The notes beneath the pieces are model-generated. The model had not been told where the DNA came from, did not search any database, and saw only the letters and a list, made by a program, of their open reading frames with translations. 64,000 nucleotides of DNA from Nymphalis io. Taxonomy: Eukaryota; Arthropoda; Insecta; Lepidoptera; Nymphalidae. Each line of letters opens with the position of its first letter. Position 1 is the first letter of the stretch. The position numbers and the translations under genes were made by a program. The DNA lies in assembly GCF_905147045.1 (NCBI RefSeq), contig NC_065906.1, forward strand, positions 3,906,001 through 3,970,000, in the 5' to 3' direction. Shown one piece after another: positions 49,901 to 60,673 of the stretch.

Positions 49901-52900
49901 GTAAGAAATGTTAACCATCATTTACATCACCAATGTGCCACCAACCTTGGGAACTAAGATGTTATGTCCCTTGTGCCTATAATTACACTGGCTCACTCAC
50001 CCTTCAAACCGGAACACAACAATACCAAGTACTGCTGTTTTGCGATAGAACATCTGACAAGTGGGTGGTACCTACCCAGACGAGCTTGCACAAAGCTCTA
50101 CCACCAGTATACTATATGAATATAAGTATTTCAATATATATATAAGACAATTAAGTTATTGTAACTGGAGATAAGTTCAAATCGTTTATATTCATCTCGA
50201 GCTTGGCGGTAAATGAAAGCATTGTGAGGTGCATGGCTCAGATTAAAATCTACCATATGAGTTATCCACCAACCAGCAGCAGAGTGGAATAAGAACTTAC
50301 CATTCTCTCGAGTCTTTCCCTAGCAGATGAACATTTAAAGGCTGTTTCGCTTTTACTTCTTTTAGATTCTTTATATATGACAAGTATTACGAGTTCTATA
50401 ATCGTTACAACTACATATATTGAGTTTGTTTATACATATGAATTAATATAATTAAAATTGGATTAATTTGTTTTGTCTTGTTAATTATAATATTCTTTTT
50501 TTTTGTCACAGGAAGCGGATTATTTCACAGAAAGAGGAGAATACAGAATAGATTCTGAAGCATCTAAAACAATGTTAAATTGTCTTATGTACAAATTATC
50601 ATATTATAGGTAAGTAATAATAAAAGAAATGTCCTTAACATTTTTTTTCTTTAAAATAGGACAGATTGGACTCATCTATAATTTTAGTCTGTAACCAACA
50701 ATCCGAGGGTCCAATTTAAGCATACTTTGTTAAAAGATATTGGATGATATTTTTGATCGATTTTAAGGATAGAGATTTTCGACGAGCCGGTTGGCGTGGT
50801 TGGTTGCTTGCCTTTCACACTAAAGGTTGTAGGTTCGATTCCCACCCAGGACAGATATTGGTGTGCATGAACATGTCTGTTTGTCCTGAGTCTGGGTGTA
50901 ATTGTCTATATAAGTATGTATTTACAAAAGAAAAGTAGTATATGTAGTATATCAGTTGTCTGGTTTCCATAGCACAAGCTTTGTACAGGCCTAATTTGGG
51001 ATCAGATGGCCGTGTGTGAAAAATGTCCCAGGATATTAATATTATTGTTCTATATTTTAGTTTAGATTGATTATTGTGTAACGATAAATGCGACGTGTTA
51101 ACGCCCCTGCAGATACGACAGCGGCGGCAGCCCGTCGGGCTACGACCGCACGCGCGGCGCGCTGCCCGGCCACCGCGGCTTCCAGCTCACGTACCTGGAG
51201 GAGGCCTACACCACCGAGCACTGGCTCGTGCGCATCTACAGGTACCGGCTCTCCCCGCCTTATACTACATACTTGCTTACATACATCATAACAGGGGTTG
51301 CCGGATTTTTTGTATTCAATGACGCAATGGTAAAAATGAAATCGCCTGCAAAAATAAAACCATTACGGAAACCTAAAAACAAATTTCATAGATATCATAG
51401 GTATCATATAAATAGAAATTTAAACATAAATGTCTGTGGGAGAGAAAAAATAAATTTATTATTATTATTATGATCGTATCCCTGACCCAAAATGTTAGTC
51501 GGGGTTGAGTGGCTTCAAAGAGTTACTTTGAAAATAATTAAAGAAATTAAATAAAATGTATAGTTTTCACTTAACACAACAGTTTTTGGTAATGAAAATG
51601 TCTTACTTTCATTATGCAATATTATAGTGCACATCATTTACTAAAATCCTCTTACTTTCAGAGTTAAGAAACCTGATGAGTTCAATCGGCCGAGATTGCC
51701 AATGTCTAAGCGAACAATAGCGACCAGCAACAACTTATCAAAGAAGGTTTGTTATATTACAATTATAATAATTATAATTATGAAATGATTTGCCTCAAAA
51801 GTAAAGTAAAGTAACAACCTGGAGATGTCTCACTGCTGGGCTAAGGCTCTAAGGAATAATTACATTAAGGTTTTTTTTATTGGACAAAGTTCACAAATAT
51901 AACAAAGAAATTAAAAAGCATTTCCCAGCAACAAGTTTTGGATTTACATTTTTGCTAATCATAATCAGTAAGTTACGTTTTTTGAACGAATTTTGCTACT
52001 TATTACTAGTTTCCGCCCGCGGTTTTGCCCGTGTGTGAGCAGGGGGAGTGTTAGGTACACTATGATATCTTCTGTACCCCTGACGACGTGTATGGAACAT
52101 TTGATGATGATCGGTTGGATAGTTAAGACGTGATAGCGTAACAAACTGATAAATAAATAAACAACGAACTCACTTCCATGTATAATATTATATTAGCAGA
52201 ATTTGAAACAAAAGCTTGAGGTCGAATCATTTATCTTTATAAAAATTTTCATATATTTTATTTAAAATACAGGTTTTTAAATGTTGTATATATTATATAA
52301 TATAATGTAAAAAATAGATTCTCTCTAAATTTTCACTTTGTAATATCCCTGATGAAATTTTAGTATTTATATCTTAAGATTGTTATTTGATTGCAGCCTG
52401 CTTACGATCTAGGACCGTTGGTATAGTACAAAGTATAATTATTACATAAAATGTGCAATGGCGTCGTGTTTAATAGATGTTTACAAAGATGAATGATATT
52501 CAAACATCTATATTATTTTTACACGGTGCTCATGTCACAACTCGTGCGACTTAACCAGACACCTCGCGTGATAGAGGCAACGGTAATTATTATGCTATCG
52601 GTACACGCGTGGATCTGCGCGAGAGTGTGAGTCGCATTCCAGCGGTGTTTAGTTAAGTCACACGTGTTGCAAGTATGAATGTAATTCCATATATTTTACG
52701 TAACGATTTTGTTCAATTAACGACGTCTAAATGAAACAACACAACAAACAACATTGTCAAACAATTGACACTATAAAATAATAAATATTTTTGCTTTAAA
52801 CTAATTTTTATATGTTAATATTTTTCTTCGGTAATTGAATTTATACACTGTATGTTACGAGTATGTTTGTAATAAAAGCAATCAAAGCACAGATAACATA

Positions 52901-52995
52901 GAAATATTTTTTTACAGACATCAAAGAGAAGAAAAGGCCTACTGAAGAATAAACCAACACTTGTAAAGGGCAAGAAAATGACGAAGCTGGAGTGA
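43961..52995 (+). CDS. STT3B: STT3B, catalytic subunit of oligosaccharyltransferase, complete
   Basis: Fourteen exons: 43961..44142, 44226..44444, 44520..44763, 44901..45099, 46164..46335, 47079..47257, 48259..48446, 48867..49057, 49327..49429, 49527..49769, 50512..50609, 51113..51241, 51662..51746, 52918..52995; 769 codons plus TGA. STT3 transfers the dolichol-linked glycan to Asn in N-X-S/T sequons in the ER lumen. Key pieces: multi-spanning N-terminus starting LAWLAGFASRLFAVIRFESI; first luminal acidic motif HEFDPWFNYR; GRIVGGTVYPGLMITSG; FIAIVPGYSSRSVAGSYDNEG; SVSEHQPTTW in the external loop; and the sequon-binding motif in SWWDYGYQIAGM with DNNTWNNSHIALVGKAM after it. The basic Lys-rich C-terminus (KRRKG-type) favours STT3B over STT3A. 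Introns carry SINE families 1-4. Confidence 0.96.
45100..46163. other. STT3B intron 4
   Basis: AT-rich. Near 45288-45350, GGTAGTAGGGCTTAGTG resembles the head of SINE family 1 (low confidence). Nothing else recognised. Confidence 0.45.
46874..46972 (+). repeat. 3' fragment of SINE family 3 in STT3B intron 5
   Basis: GGTGGAATAAGCTCCAAATC, then CCCAGCAGTGGGACATTCAC and GGCTGTTACTGT: the family tail only, sense on plus. Confidence 0.82.
47493..47775 (+). repeat. SINE family 3, nearly complete copy in STT3B intron 6
   Basis: AACACGTGAATCTTAACCG, GGAACCCGGGCAAGCACC, CACATGTGGATTCCACC and GCGGTGGGACATTCACAGG run in the same order as the full copy at 30.2 kb. The tRNA-like A-box head is eroded. 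Confidence 0.85.
47881..48223 (+). repeat. tRNA-derived SINE family 2, copy D, with target-site duplication
   Basis: GACTGCCTCGTTGGTCTAGT head, GTGTTCAAACCCC B-box-like stretch, ATCATC tail. AATTTCTATTTT at 47859-47870 and 48224-48235 is the likely duplication, with about ten unexplained bases between the left copy and the head. It ends only 35 bases before STT3B exon 7. Confidence 0.85.
48450..48800. repeat. GC-rich unclassified segment in STT3B intron 7
   Basis: About 350 bp markedly richer in G+C than any other intron here, with TATGTCGCAGAAGGAGGCC, CAGGGGAGGGTCATGCC, GAGTGGTTACCGCTGG and GGCGGGCCGACCGCCGG. It has the feel of the 3' end of a GC-rich non-LTR element. The open frames in it are short and unfamiliar. 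Confidence 0.45.
49812..50108 (-). repeat. Poly-A SINE family 1, copy D, in STT3B intron 10
   Basis: T-run at 49813-49825, then the standard family 1 body in reverse, ending CTACCACCAGTA. It begins about 45 bases after the exon 10 donor and is slightly more diverged than copy C. Confidence 0.9.
50185..50348 (+). repeat. Old relic of SINE family 3
   Basis: GCATTGTGAGG, CAGATTAAAATCTACCATATG, CCACCAACC and GAACATTTAAAGGCTGTT keep the family order with heavy divergence. Confidence 0.55.
50781..51055 (+). repeat. tRNA-derived SINE family 4, copy B, in STT3B intron 11
   Basis: GACGAGCCGGTTGGCGTGGT head, GGTTCGATTCCCACCC B-box-like stretch, GTCTGGTTTCCATAGCAC body, ATTAATATTATTG tail. Confidence 0.88.
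51995..52200. repeat. Dispersed CCGCCCGCGG-type repeat fragment in STT3B intron 13
   Basis: TTACTAGTTTCCGCCCGCGG, TTTTGCCCGTGTGTG, GATGATCGGTTGGATAG, GTGATAGCGTAACAAAC and TATAATATTATATTAG follow the pattern of a short repeat I recall as very common in lepidopteran genomes. The family was not verified. Confidence 0.65.
52397..52426 (+). CDS. Possible alternative last exon of STT3B
   Basis: Within STT3B intron 13, a good acceptor (TTATTTGATTGCAG) is followed in the correct phase by nine codons (PAYDLGPLV) and TAG. If spliced to the exon ending at 51746 it would replace the basic C-terminal 25 residues by nine. No transcript evidence is available, and chance is possible for so short a frame. 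Confidence 0.3.
   Translation, partial: PAYDLGPLV
52540..52668. repeat. Imperfect inverted repeat, possible small MITE
   Basis: CGTGCGACTTAACCAGACAC near 52543 and its imperfect reverse complement (TGTTTAGTTAAGTCACACG near 52647) bracket about 80 bp of relatively GC-rich sequence. It lies in STT3B intron 13. Confidence 0.55.
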
Positions 52996-53175
52996 CGCAG
53001 CTAAGATATGGCCTCCATCAGTGGTGACGGTGCTGTGCTCATTACTTAACTATGTTCCCCAGAGATTAAAACCAGTCTAATTATTAACTACGTTTTATTA
53101 TCTGTATCGTTCCGCAGAGACCGAGTTCTTAATATTCTTGTTGTGACATTTAAGTATATAATAAAATTTTCGATA
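52996..53175 (+). other. STT3B 3' untranslated region (inferred)
   Basis: Follows the TGA; AATAAA at 53160-53165 is a plausible poly-A signal. Confidence 0.55.
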
Positions 53176-55450
53176 TATTTCAAAATAATAATATTTTTTG
53201 TAGTGTACATTTGACATGATTGTTGAATTTCTAAAGTATATTTTTTAAAATGACAAAAGCATAATTTATACCCTGTAACACTTTTTGAGTTTTTCTAAGA
53301 AACTTAAGTTTTTTTTATTTAAATTTCAATTTAGTAACAAGGTCATTTAATTCAAATTAGAATCAAGAAATTATTTTTAAATTAATTAATGAATAAGTAG
53401 CACGTTACCACTGATGCGAATATTTGATCTATGACTGACACCAATTCTTAAATATATATGTATGTATATTAAACTAAAGGCGTTTCTTAAATTTTTAGAT
53501 AAATACGTTTTAATTTATTTTTGCGCCGATTACATGGATACTGGCAACTTTTTTTTCTATAATATTATTTATATTGTTAGAAAATAAACAGCTTTCTTAG
53601 AAGTATTGCTTCTAGTAACAGGATAGCTGTATTATCTATATACATCACAATTTTGAAGTAGTCGGGTAGATACCTCATTCTGATAGCATTGTACAAAATT
53701 TCCAAGGAAGGTTGCAGTGTGATAATGGTTTTAAAAAAAATCCTTTAACTTTAACCCTTGCAAAACTAAAAAAATTTTTTACAAATACATTATTTAAATT
53801 GTCATTATAAAAAATAAATTCCGAAAGAAATGATAGAACGAAGGTAGATCCTCAAAACGTGTTGCTTTTAACTACAAACCCTACATGTTATTTTATTTGA
53901 CAGGACTGTTTCGTATATGTACTTTGCAGTTACGAAATGTCACAAGTGAAATTCGATTCCTTTATAAGGATATTCAATTGATATTGGTATATTCCAAACC
54001 AGTAGGAATTGTAGCTGGAAAATGAGAACACTATTATGTACAACATCTTTGATTATAGGCTGGATGGATGAGAGCAAGTATAGTATGGTATAGATAACAA
54101 ATAAGCAACGCTTGATATTTATATAGATATTTATAATATAAATAGCTGTCCGCCTTGACTACGGACGGCAAAATTTAAACAAATGTTATAAAATTATTCG
54201 GCGAATGAAATAAATACGTAAAATTCTGAATAATTACGTAAAATTCTGAAGAAAATTGATTTTATGACATTTTAATTCTTAATAGTTACGGTAATCGAAA
54301 TATCTTCGTTTGTTGCGGCCAATTGTCCATGTGACGGTGTTCTTACCTAATGTTCAAAGGGGGTAAGAGGGTGTTTGTAATTACTACGTCCATTTATATA
54401 ATATTTAAATAGTTTTAAATATTGTATTAGAATTATTTATCATTTAACGCCGTGTTTATTGATCCCAATTATTTAGGTATAGAATGTTGCCAGATGATAT
54501 ATCATTGATAATTAGATGGAGATAATAATCAATTTTAATTAATAATATTGTTTAGTTACATTTCGTAATAATATTAATGAATATCTCGCATGAAAAATTA
54601 TGTTCGATATAAATTCAAAAGCCATAATTGAAGCTCGAAATTATGAGTTATTATTTTGCATACATCTGGCAGCAACAATGATAGATTTACCTCGCTTTGT
54701 TATAAATTCGTATCTTAATAATTTTTATCAGAAGAAATAAAATTAAAATTTGTAATTTTAAGACGGTTAATGTCAAATGCAATAATATTTTTGGGACTAT
54801 ATTGTTAAATATAATGTAAAAATAACACCAAGATTTAGGTACGTGTTGGCCAACGAATTCGTTTTTTTAAATTACTGACGATGAGTATTATATATGCATT
54901 GACAATGATTACGGAATAAGTTTGCCTCAGTCGGCATTATGTTCATATGTACAAAAAAAAAAACGAATTAAATTTCTTTTAAATTTAATCTTAATGGTAA
55001 TAATTTGTCTTTGGATAGATTTAATAATCAAATACGTATAAAAACAAGAATAAAGTCTACAAGCACAAGTTTTTCATTTAATATAAAAATGGTAATGAAT
55101 GAATTGAAAATGAAAGTAATGTATGAAACCGTTTGAGGCAGACTCGTAAGTTTATATTTTATTACTCATTTAACGTTGGCCAGTAATATAGATAGGTGTC
55201 GTCTAGTTCATAATAACGTCACTTGTGTTAGGTAGTAAATTGTATTTTCAATTATTTCTCGTGTTTTGGTCAAAGTATTTTCCTGTGTAAGTGAAGATGT
55301 TATGTGTTTTAATTTTATTGTTGCCCAGCACTTTTGTTTGTTTTTTTTTCGTATTTCTAACAGAGGTTTATGATGTGTATTAAGGTTTCATTGTAGCTTA
55401 CAATGTTCTTAATAAACAGGTAAAAGATAATTGGTGGCTTTTATTTTCTT
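53176..55450. other. AT-rich intergenic region
   Basis: No long reading frame, RNA gene or recognisable transposon was seen. Confidence 0.55.
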
Positions 55451-55451
55451 C

Positions 55452-55454
<3 letters not shown>

Positions 55455-55488
<34 letters not shown>

Positions 55489-55800
55489 CTGGTGGTAGAG
55501 CTTTGTGCAAGCTCGTCTGGGTAGGTACCACCCACTCATCAGATATTCTACCGCAAAACAGCAATACTTGATATTGTTGTGTTCCGGTTTGAAGGGTGAG
55601 TGAGCCAGTGTAATTACAGGCACAAGGGACATAAAATCTTAGTTCCCAAGGTTGGTGGCGCATTGGATATGTAAGCGATGGTTGACATTTCTTACAATGC
55701 CAATGTCTAAGAGCGTTGGTGACCACTTACCATCAGGTGGCCCATATGCTCGTCCGCCTTCCTATTCTATAAAAAATATATATATATATATATATATATT
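55455..55800 (+). repeat. Poly-A SINE family 1, copy E, flanked by AT microsatellites
   Basis: The only near-complete copy with its sense strand on plus: TTACTGGTGGTAGAGCTTTG near 55487 through CCGCCTTCCTATTCTATA and A-tail near 55777. Alternating AT runs lie on both sides (about 55457-55486 and 55779-55798), so the element probably landed in a TA microsatellite and duplicated it. Confidence 0.9.
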
Positions 55801-55924
55801 TATTTTAATCGAATATTATTAGTAATTATAATATTGAGATTTGACCTTAATCTACCTATCCAGTACTATCCTATCCAGTACCTACCTATATTAATGTTTT
55901 TCAGTCTGCTTGTTTTGTAGCTTG

Positions 55925-56196
55925 TTTGTATGTCTGCACATCCTGAGGTTGAAGTTCGATATCTGAAGGTTGTGGGTTCGATACCCACCTAGGTCAGACA
56001 TTTGTATGCATGGACATGTCTGTTTGTCCTGAGTCTGGATGTAATTATCTATATAAGTATGTATTTACAAAAGAAAAGTAGTATATGTAGTATATCAGTT
56101 GTCTGGTTTCCATAGCACAAGCTTTGTAAAGGCTTAATTTGGGATCAGATGGCCGTGTGTGAAAAATGTCCTAGGATACTATTATTATTATTATAG
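55925..56196 (+). repeat. SINE family 4, copy C, diverged head
   Basis: GGGTTCGATACCCACC B-box-like stretch, GACATGTCTGTTTGTCCTGAG, GTCTGGTTTCCATAGCAC and an ATTATTATT tail match the other copies; the first about 50 bases are strongly altered. Confidence 0.82.
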
Positions 56197-56199
56197 TCA

Positions 56200-59100
56200 A
56201 AGGGATATAAAGAAAAAAACGAGTTGACAAAACCTTCACCATATATTTATTAATAAAGACAATCTAAAAGATCACGTAATAGTCATTGTCTTATAAAATT
56301 AGTTACCCTAATAAATTTATCAATATATATATAGTTTTATTTGATTACTTATTGTTTCAAGGATATGCGAAGTTGTGAAGAATCGCCCAGAGCGGGAGAG
56401 GACAGGACTCCAGAATAATCGTTGTTCATTACGAATCATCACATTTAATATAACAATGAATCTAAAATTTATACGTAATACATTTACACTTTTTAATGAT
56501 TATCTATGTCAGTGTTTAATCTAAATGCTTACAACCATTAATGACCTAAGTGTCTACGAAGAATTGTGCTAATCTAAAAAGGTGTCTACAATTTTTTTTA
56601 TAGTATTTAAAGACTTTTGTAATTTACAGAACGTTCAAAATCACAACACAGAGTGTAATATCAAATTATCGTGCATTTGGCACGCGTCAGTTAAACTACT
56701 GTTAATTACAAGTAAAGTACGTATGGTATTCGGCGTCGTATTACCACCTCCACGAATACTATGTTTTAGGCCGGGAAAATATGTACTGTATAATAATTAT
56801 TTCGATGAATCATTAGGCTTTTTTATATAAACAATAAATACCACAAAATAAGCTTTCGATACATTCGATACATACGATTTTTGTTTATAGAATACATAAT
56901 ATTTTAAGATCGTGGTAATACAACACGCGGAGTAGGGACTCTTGCACCCTACTTGTCTTACACACTTTATTCGATACAAAATTAGAAGAATATAATATCC
57001 ACTTAGGCTTATAAAACATTTATACTATATATAATAACATTGTGTTACCACAAATACATAAGTATATACACATTTAATATAGTTTACTTTGGGTTATAGA
57101 GAATGGAATCAGTAAATAGTTAGCGAAAAAAACGTAAAGGAGACATCACGATGTCGTTCAAAACATACATAATATATCTTGGCTTATTATAATTTAATTC
57201 AATAAAGTCATTCTGTTTTTACGCAGTCGGTCTGCAACAGTATACATTGAGTTACATTTTCGTAGATTTATCATTCCGTTAAATTGACGTGTAGTTATTG
57301 TTTTGTAACTATGCCGTTGTACTATAAACATCGTTATATAAACAACACAATTTTAATCTATGTTAAAAGATCTTCTTAAATGATTATAACGTTATTCGTA
57401 AACAATGTTAGCCCGTACTGTCTTTATAATTATAAATAAATTAACATATAAAATAATTTACTAGCAACGATTGAACTAATACTGATCCGCTTTACAGCGA
57501 CTCTGATCTTGCAGAGTGGATTTAGTGGACCACAAATAAATGCAATTTCCAGTGCTTCGGTAACCTGATTTAGTTAAAAGAAAATAACAAAAACAACAAC
57601 AAAAGAAAATTGTAAGGCACTTCTATATTTAAATCGAAATGAGATTGTCCAATACTCGATCTTATAATTTAATACTTAGCAATTCTGCGTCTTCTATTCA
57701 AGTGGTTATTGTATAAATGTACCAGCCGTATTTTGTACGAATCCTAAGAGATGATTCAGTTTGTGTTTGAAACACAGCGTAATAAAATAATCCTAATCGC
57801 TGTTCGTCAGTTGTATATTACGTATCTACTATTGGCGTCGAAACATTATAAGTATAATTAACTAGGTATAGGACTTTGGCATATTTATCCTGCCCTGGTT
57901 TCTTTCAGGCTTTAAATATTTTAGGAGAATTCATTGATTTATTTGGCATATATGGTATAATACCTACTCTGACTAGTGAAGATTTGGCACGTGGAATGGG
58001 TGAACGATTATGATATACCTACATATAAACAAAAGAAGAGTCCATTTAGAATCAACGCTTAAAGAATTTGTTGCATATTTCAGTCTTAATAGCTAAGAGT
58101 ATTGTTAAAAAATATTTCTGGAGGGATTTGTCTTTAAAAAATCGTTATTTTCATGTTGTAGTCGTAGATAAATTACCGGTATCGTTATTTGAAAAAATAT
58201 TTTCGATATTTATTTACGTAATAATATTTACTTAGTTATGATAATAATGAAGATTGAATTTGACAATAGCGAGCCACGGTAAAAATAAAACCATTTCGAT
58301 AACAGCTGCATTAACGACCAAAACCATTGAGTAGAAAACGTTAGTTATAATCGAAAGCAAATATACCTAAAGCAAATTTAAGACAATCATTATTTTATAT
58401 TTACCGTGACAAAATACGTTTGTTTTATATATAAACTTTTCATAATATGAAATGTAATATCTATTTAGTTTTTCTACTACAAAATAGATAGCACATATTT
58501 TCAGCAGTTTTGAAGCTTTAATATTTTACTAAAACGTTATGTATGAACGGGGTTTTAGTTAAAGCCTTGCCTTAATCTAAATCAATCATCTATTTTTAAC
58601 CGTACTCAATTTTATCTTTAATTCGTAATTACTAAATGGCGTACTTAATAATTTTACTTGACATTATTTGGCATATCGTGAAAATTAATTATAGAATTAA
58701 CAGTTTACCGTAAAAAATTCGTCTAGATTGTTAAGATTAAGAACACAACCAAATAATCACACGAGTTAGTGATGTACAAATACATAGTTTAATTTTCGTT
58801 TTAACCTTATAAATATCTATCTAGAAAGATACCAAGACAACGAGCTTAAAATCTTCGTGTCATGTTTGGCAGAATTCCATTCAGGTACAGATGGAAGGAA
58901 ATCGGCTACGTAAGTATACCTCCAGTACTCAGTACAGAGTTATTCGTTTCTGGATTTTCATATTTAATAGCATTACAGCACTTAAACAAATGTTACTACG
59001 ATTGTACTTTTATGCGTAAAACCGATAGCGTCATACGCTCTGTATTAATACAATATTCAACATTAAACTAAACGGGTTAAATTAATACAGTAAACGAATT

Positions 59101-60673
59101 TAAATGTATTTAAATTATTAACATGTCTTTTACAAGGAATACTGCCGAAATAAATATATACTAAGAAACGAGACAAAGTATCGGAAGACGAAAAGTGAAT
59201 TAGACATCACAACCGCAGAATACGTCCAGTTAAATCGACTTTGGCAGCTGTTATTAGTTCCGATAAACGGCAGATCTATGATAATTGTTATATAATTGAG
59301 CAATATAGCTTATTGCCCGATTTGTACATTCCATTATAAATAATACACAGATATTTTAAAACAATAAATAGTACATATCACAACACGTAAGGTACACGTA
59401 CATACATCTTTTAAGTACATATATTACACATCCATTGAAAATAATTTACACTCGAAAATTAACTAATTACACATCGAGTACCAATAATTAAGATACGATA
59501 GAACGATTAACAACAAATGTCTAGTTAATAAAATTACCAACATAAAATATAGTACTTTGAGCATTTCGATAATATTTGTGTAAAAAAATATCATTCCATT
59601 CATTTTTATTATTTACCTTCACGCGTCTGTGAATGTTCAATGATCATAATATGAAGACGAAAACAAGACTTTTAAAAGTGTGTTTATATTTTAACGAATT
59701 TAAAATATTTTCGCTAGTTATATAATCCATAGTATATTTTTAAGAATTAAAACAGTTTAGATATAGAAACATTTAAAAACAATGATCGAACATTCACAAG
59801 CGCGGTATATCATTTACTGTCAATATTTTTCTAAAAACTGCTTCGATATGTTACTAATTTACGGTACGGAAAACGAATTAAATTCCGTTGTCTTAAATTA
59901 TATCTAAAACTAACGCGTCAAAGTATGCTCCGTATATTTATCTAGTATGACTAGAAAATAAAATTAAAAATACTACAAAATAACAACAAGATAGTGAGCA
60001 AACAAGCAAATGTAATAGTGAGCTGAGCTCGCAATAAAACAAACACTTCAATATAAACGAGGTAGTGTAGTTACTACACGAGTTACGTTAATGTATCACA
60101 CGTAATTGTAATAGAAATATAGAATATCTCGATAAAGCTGCCCGCGGAGCTAAATCGCAGCTTCGAAGAACTATTGATTTATTTACAACATCACACTTGC
60201 AAAGTCACATTGAGAAGTCTGTCATATAAAAACTTTACGAAGGCCCTACCTATCTACAATTATCAATTGTTATACAAAATATTTTATGCGCTCTCATGTA
60301 GCTTAGCTTATGAAAATTCCGAAATAGTTATTAATGTAACTTTGTTAATAATTTACGAAGAGCTAATCTTCTCTAAATTCTAGTTACTACTCTGTTTTGG
60401 TTTGTTCTAAATCACTTCCATTTACTCTATAGAACTATTTCGTAACTATTATAAAAAAAAACATTTAGAGCTAGCCATTCATTTATATACATCCGGGCGG
60501 AGTGCGAGTGAGCGCGGGCGGTGGGTCGCACGCTTTAAGCGATTTATGGTGCAACACTTGACACATTTGCCTTGTGATTTGTTACGTGTTAAAGTGATTT
60601 AATATATTTTGACTACGATGATTAGTCGCATTGGGCACAGCACGACGCACGGGCGGAATGGACGAATAAGTAT
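56200..60673. other. 4.4-kb gene-free region 3' of the ELM2-SANT gene
   Basis: No coding sequence or SINE recognised. It lies immediately downstream of the minus-strand ELM2-SANT gene, so some of it is 3' UTR. Minus-strand AATAAA candidates occur near 60178 and near 56245. A GC-richer patch at 60490-60665 directly follows the stop codon. It could equally be plain intergenic DNA. Confidence 0.5.

Noticed and set aside
58862..59071. 69-codon plus-strand frame in the gene-free right-hand region
   Set aside because: No recognisable domain or nearby splice partner; this length is expected by chance in 4.4 kb of AT-rich DNA.
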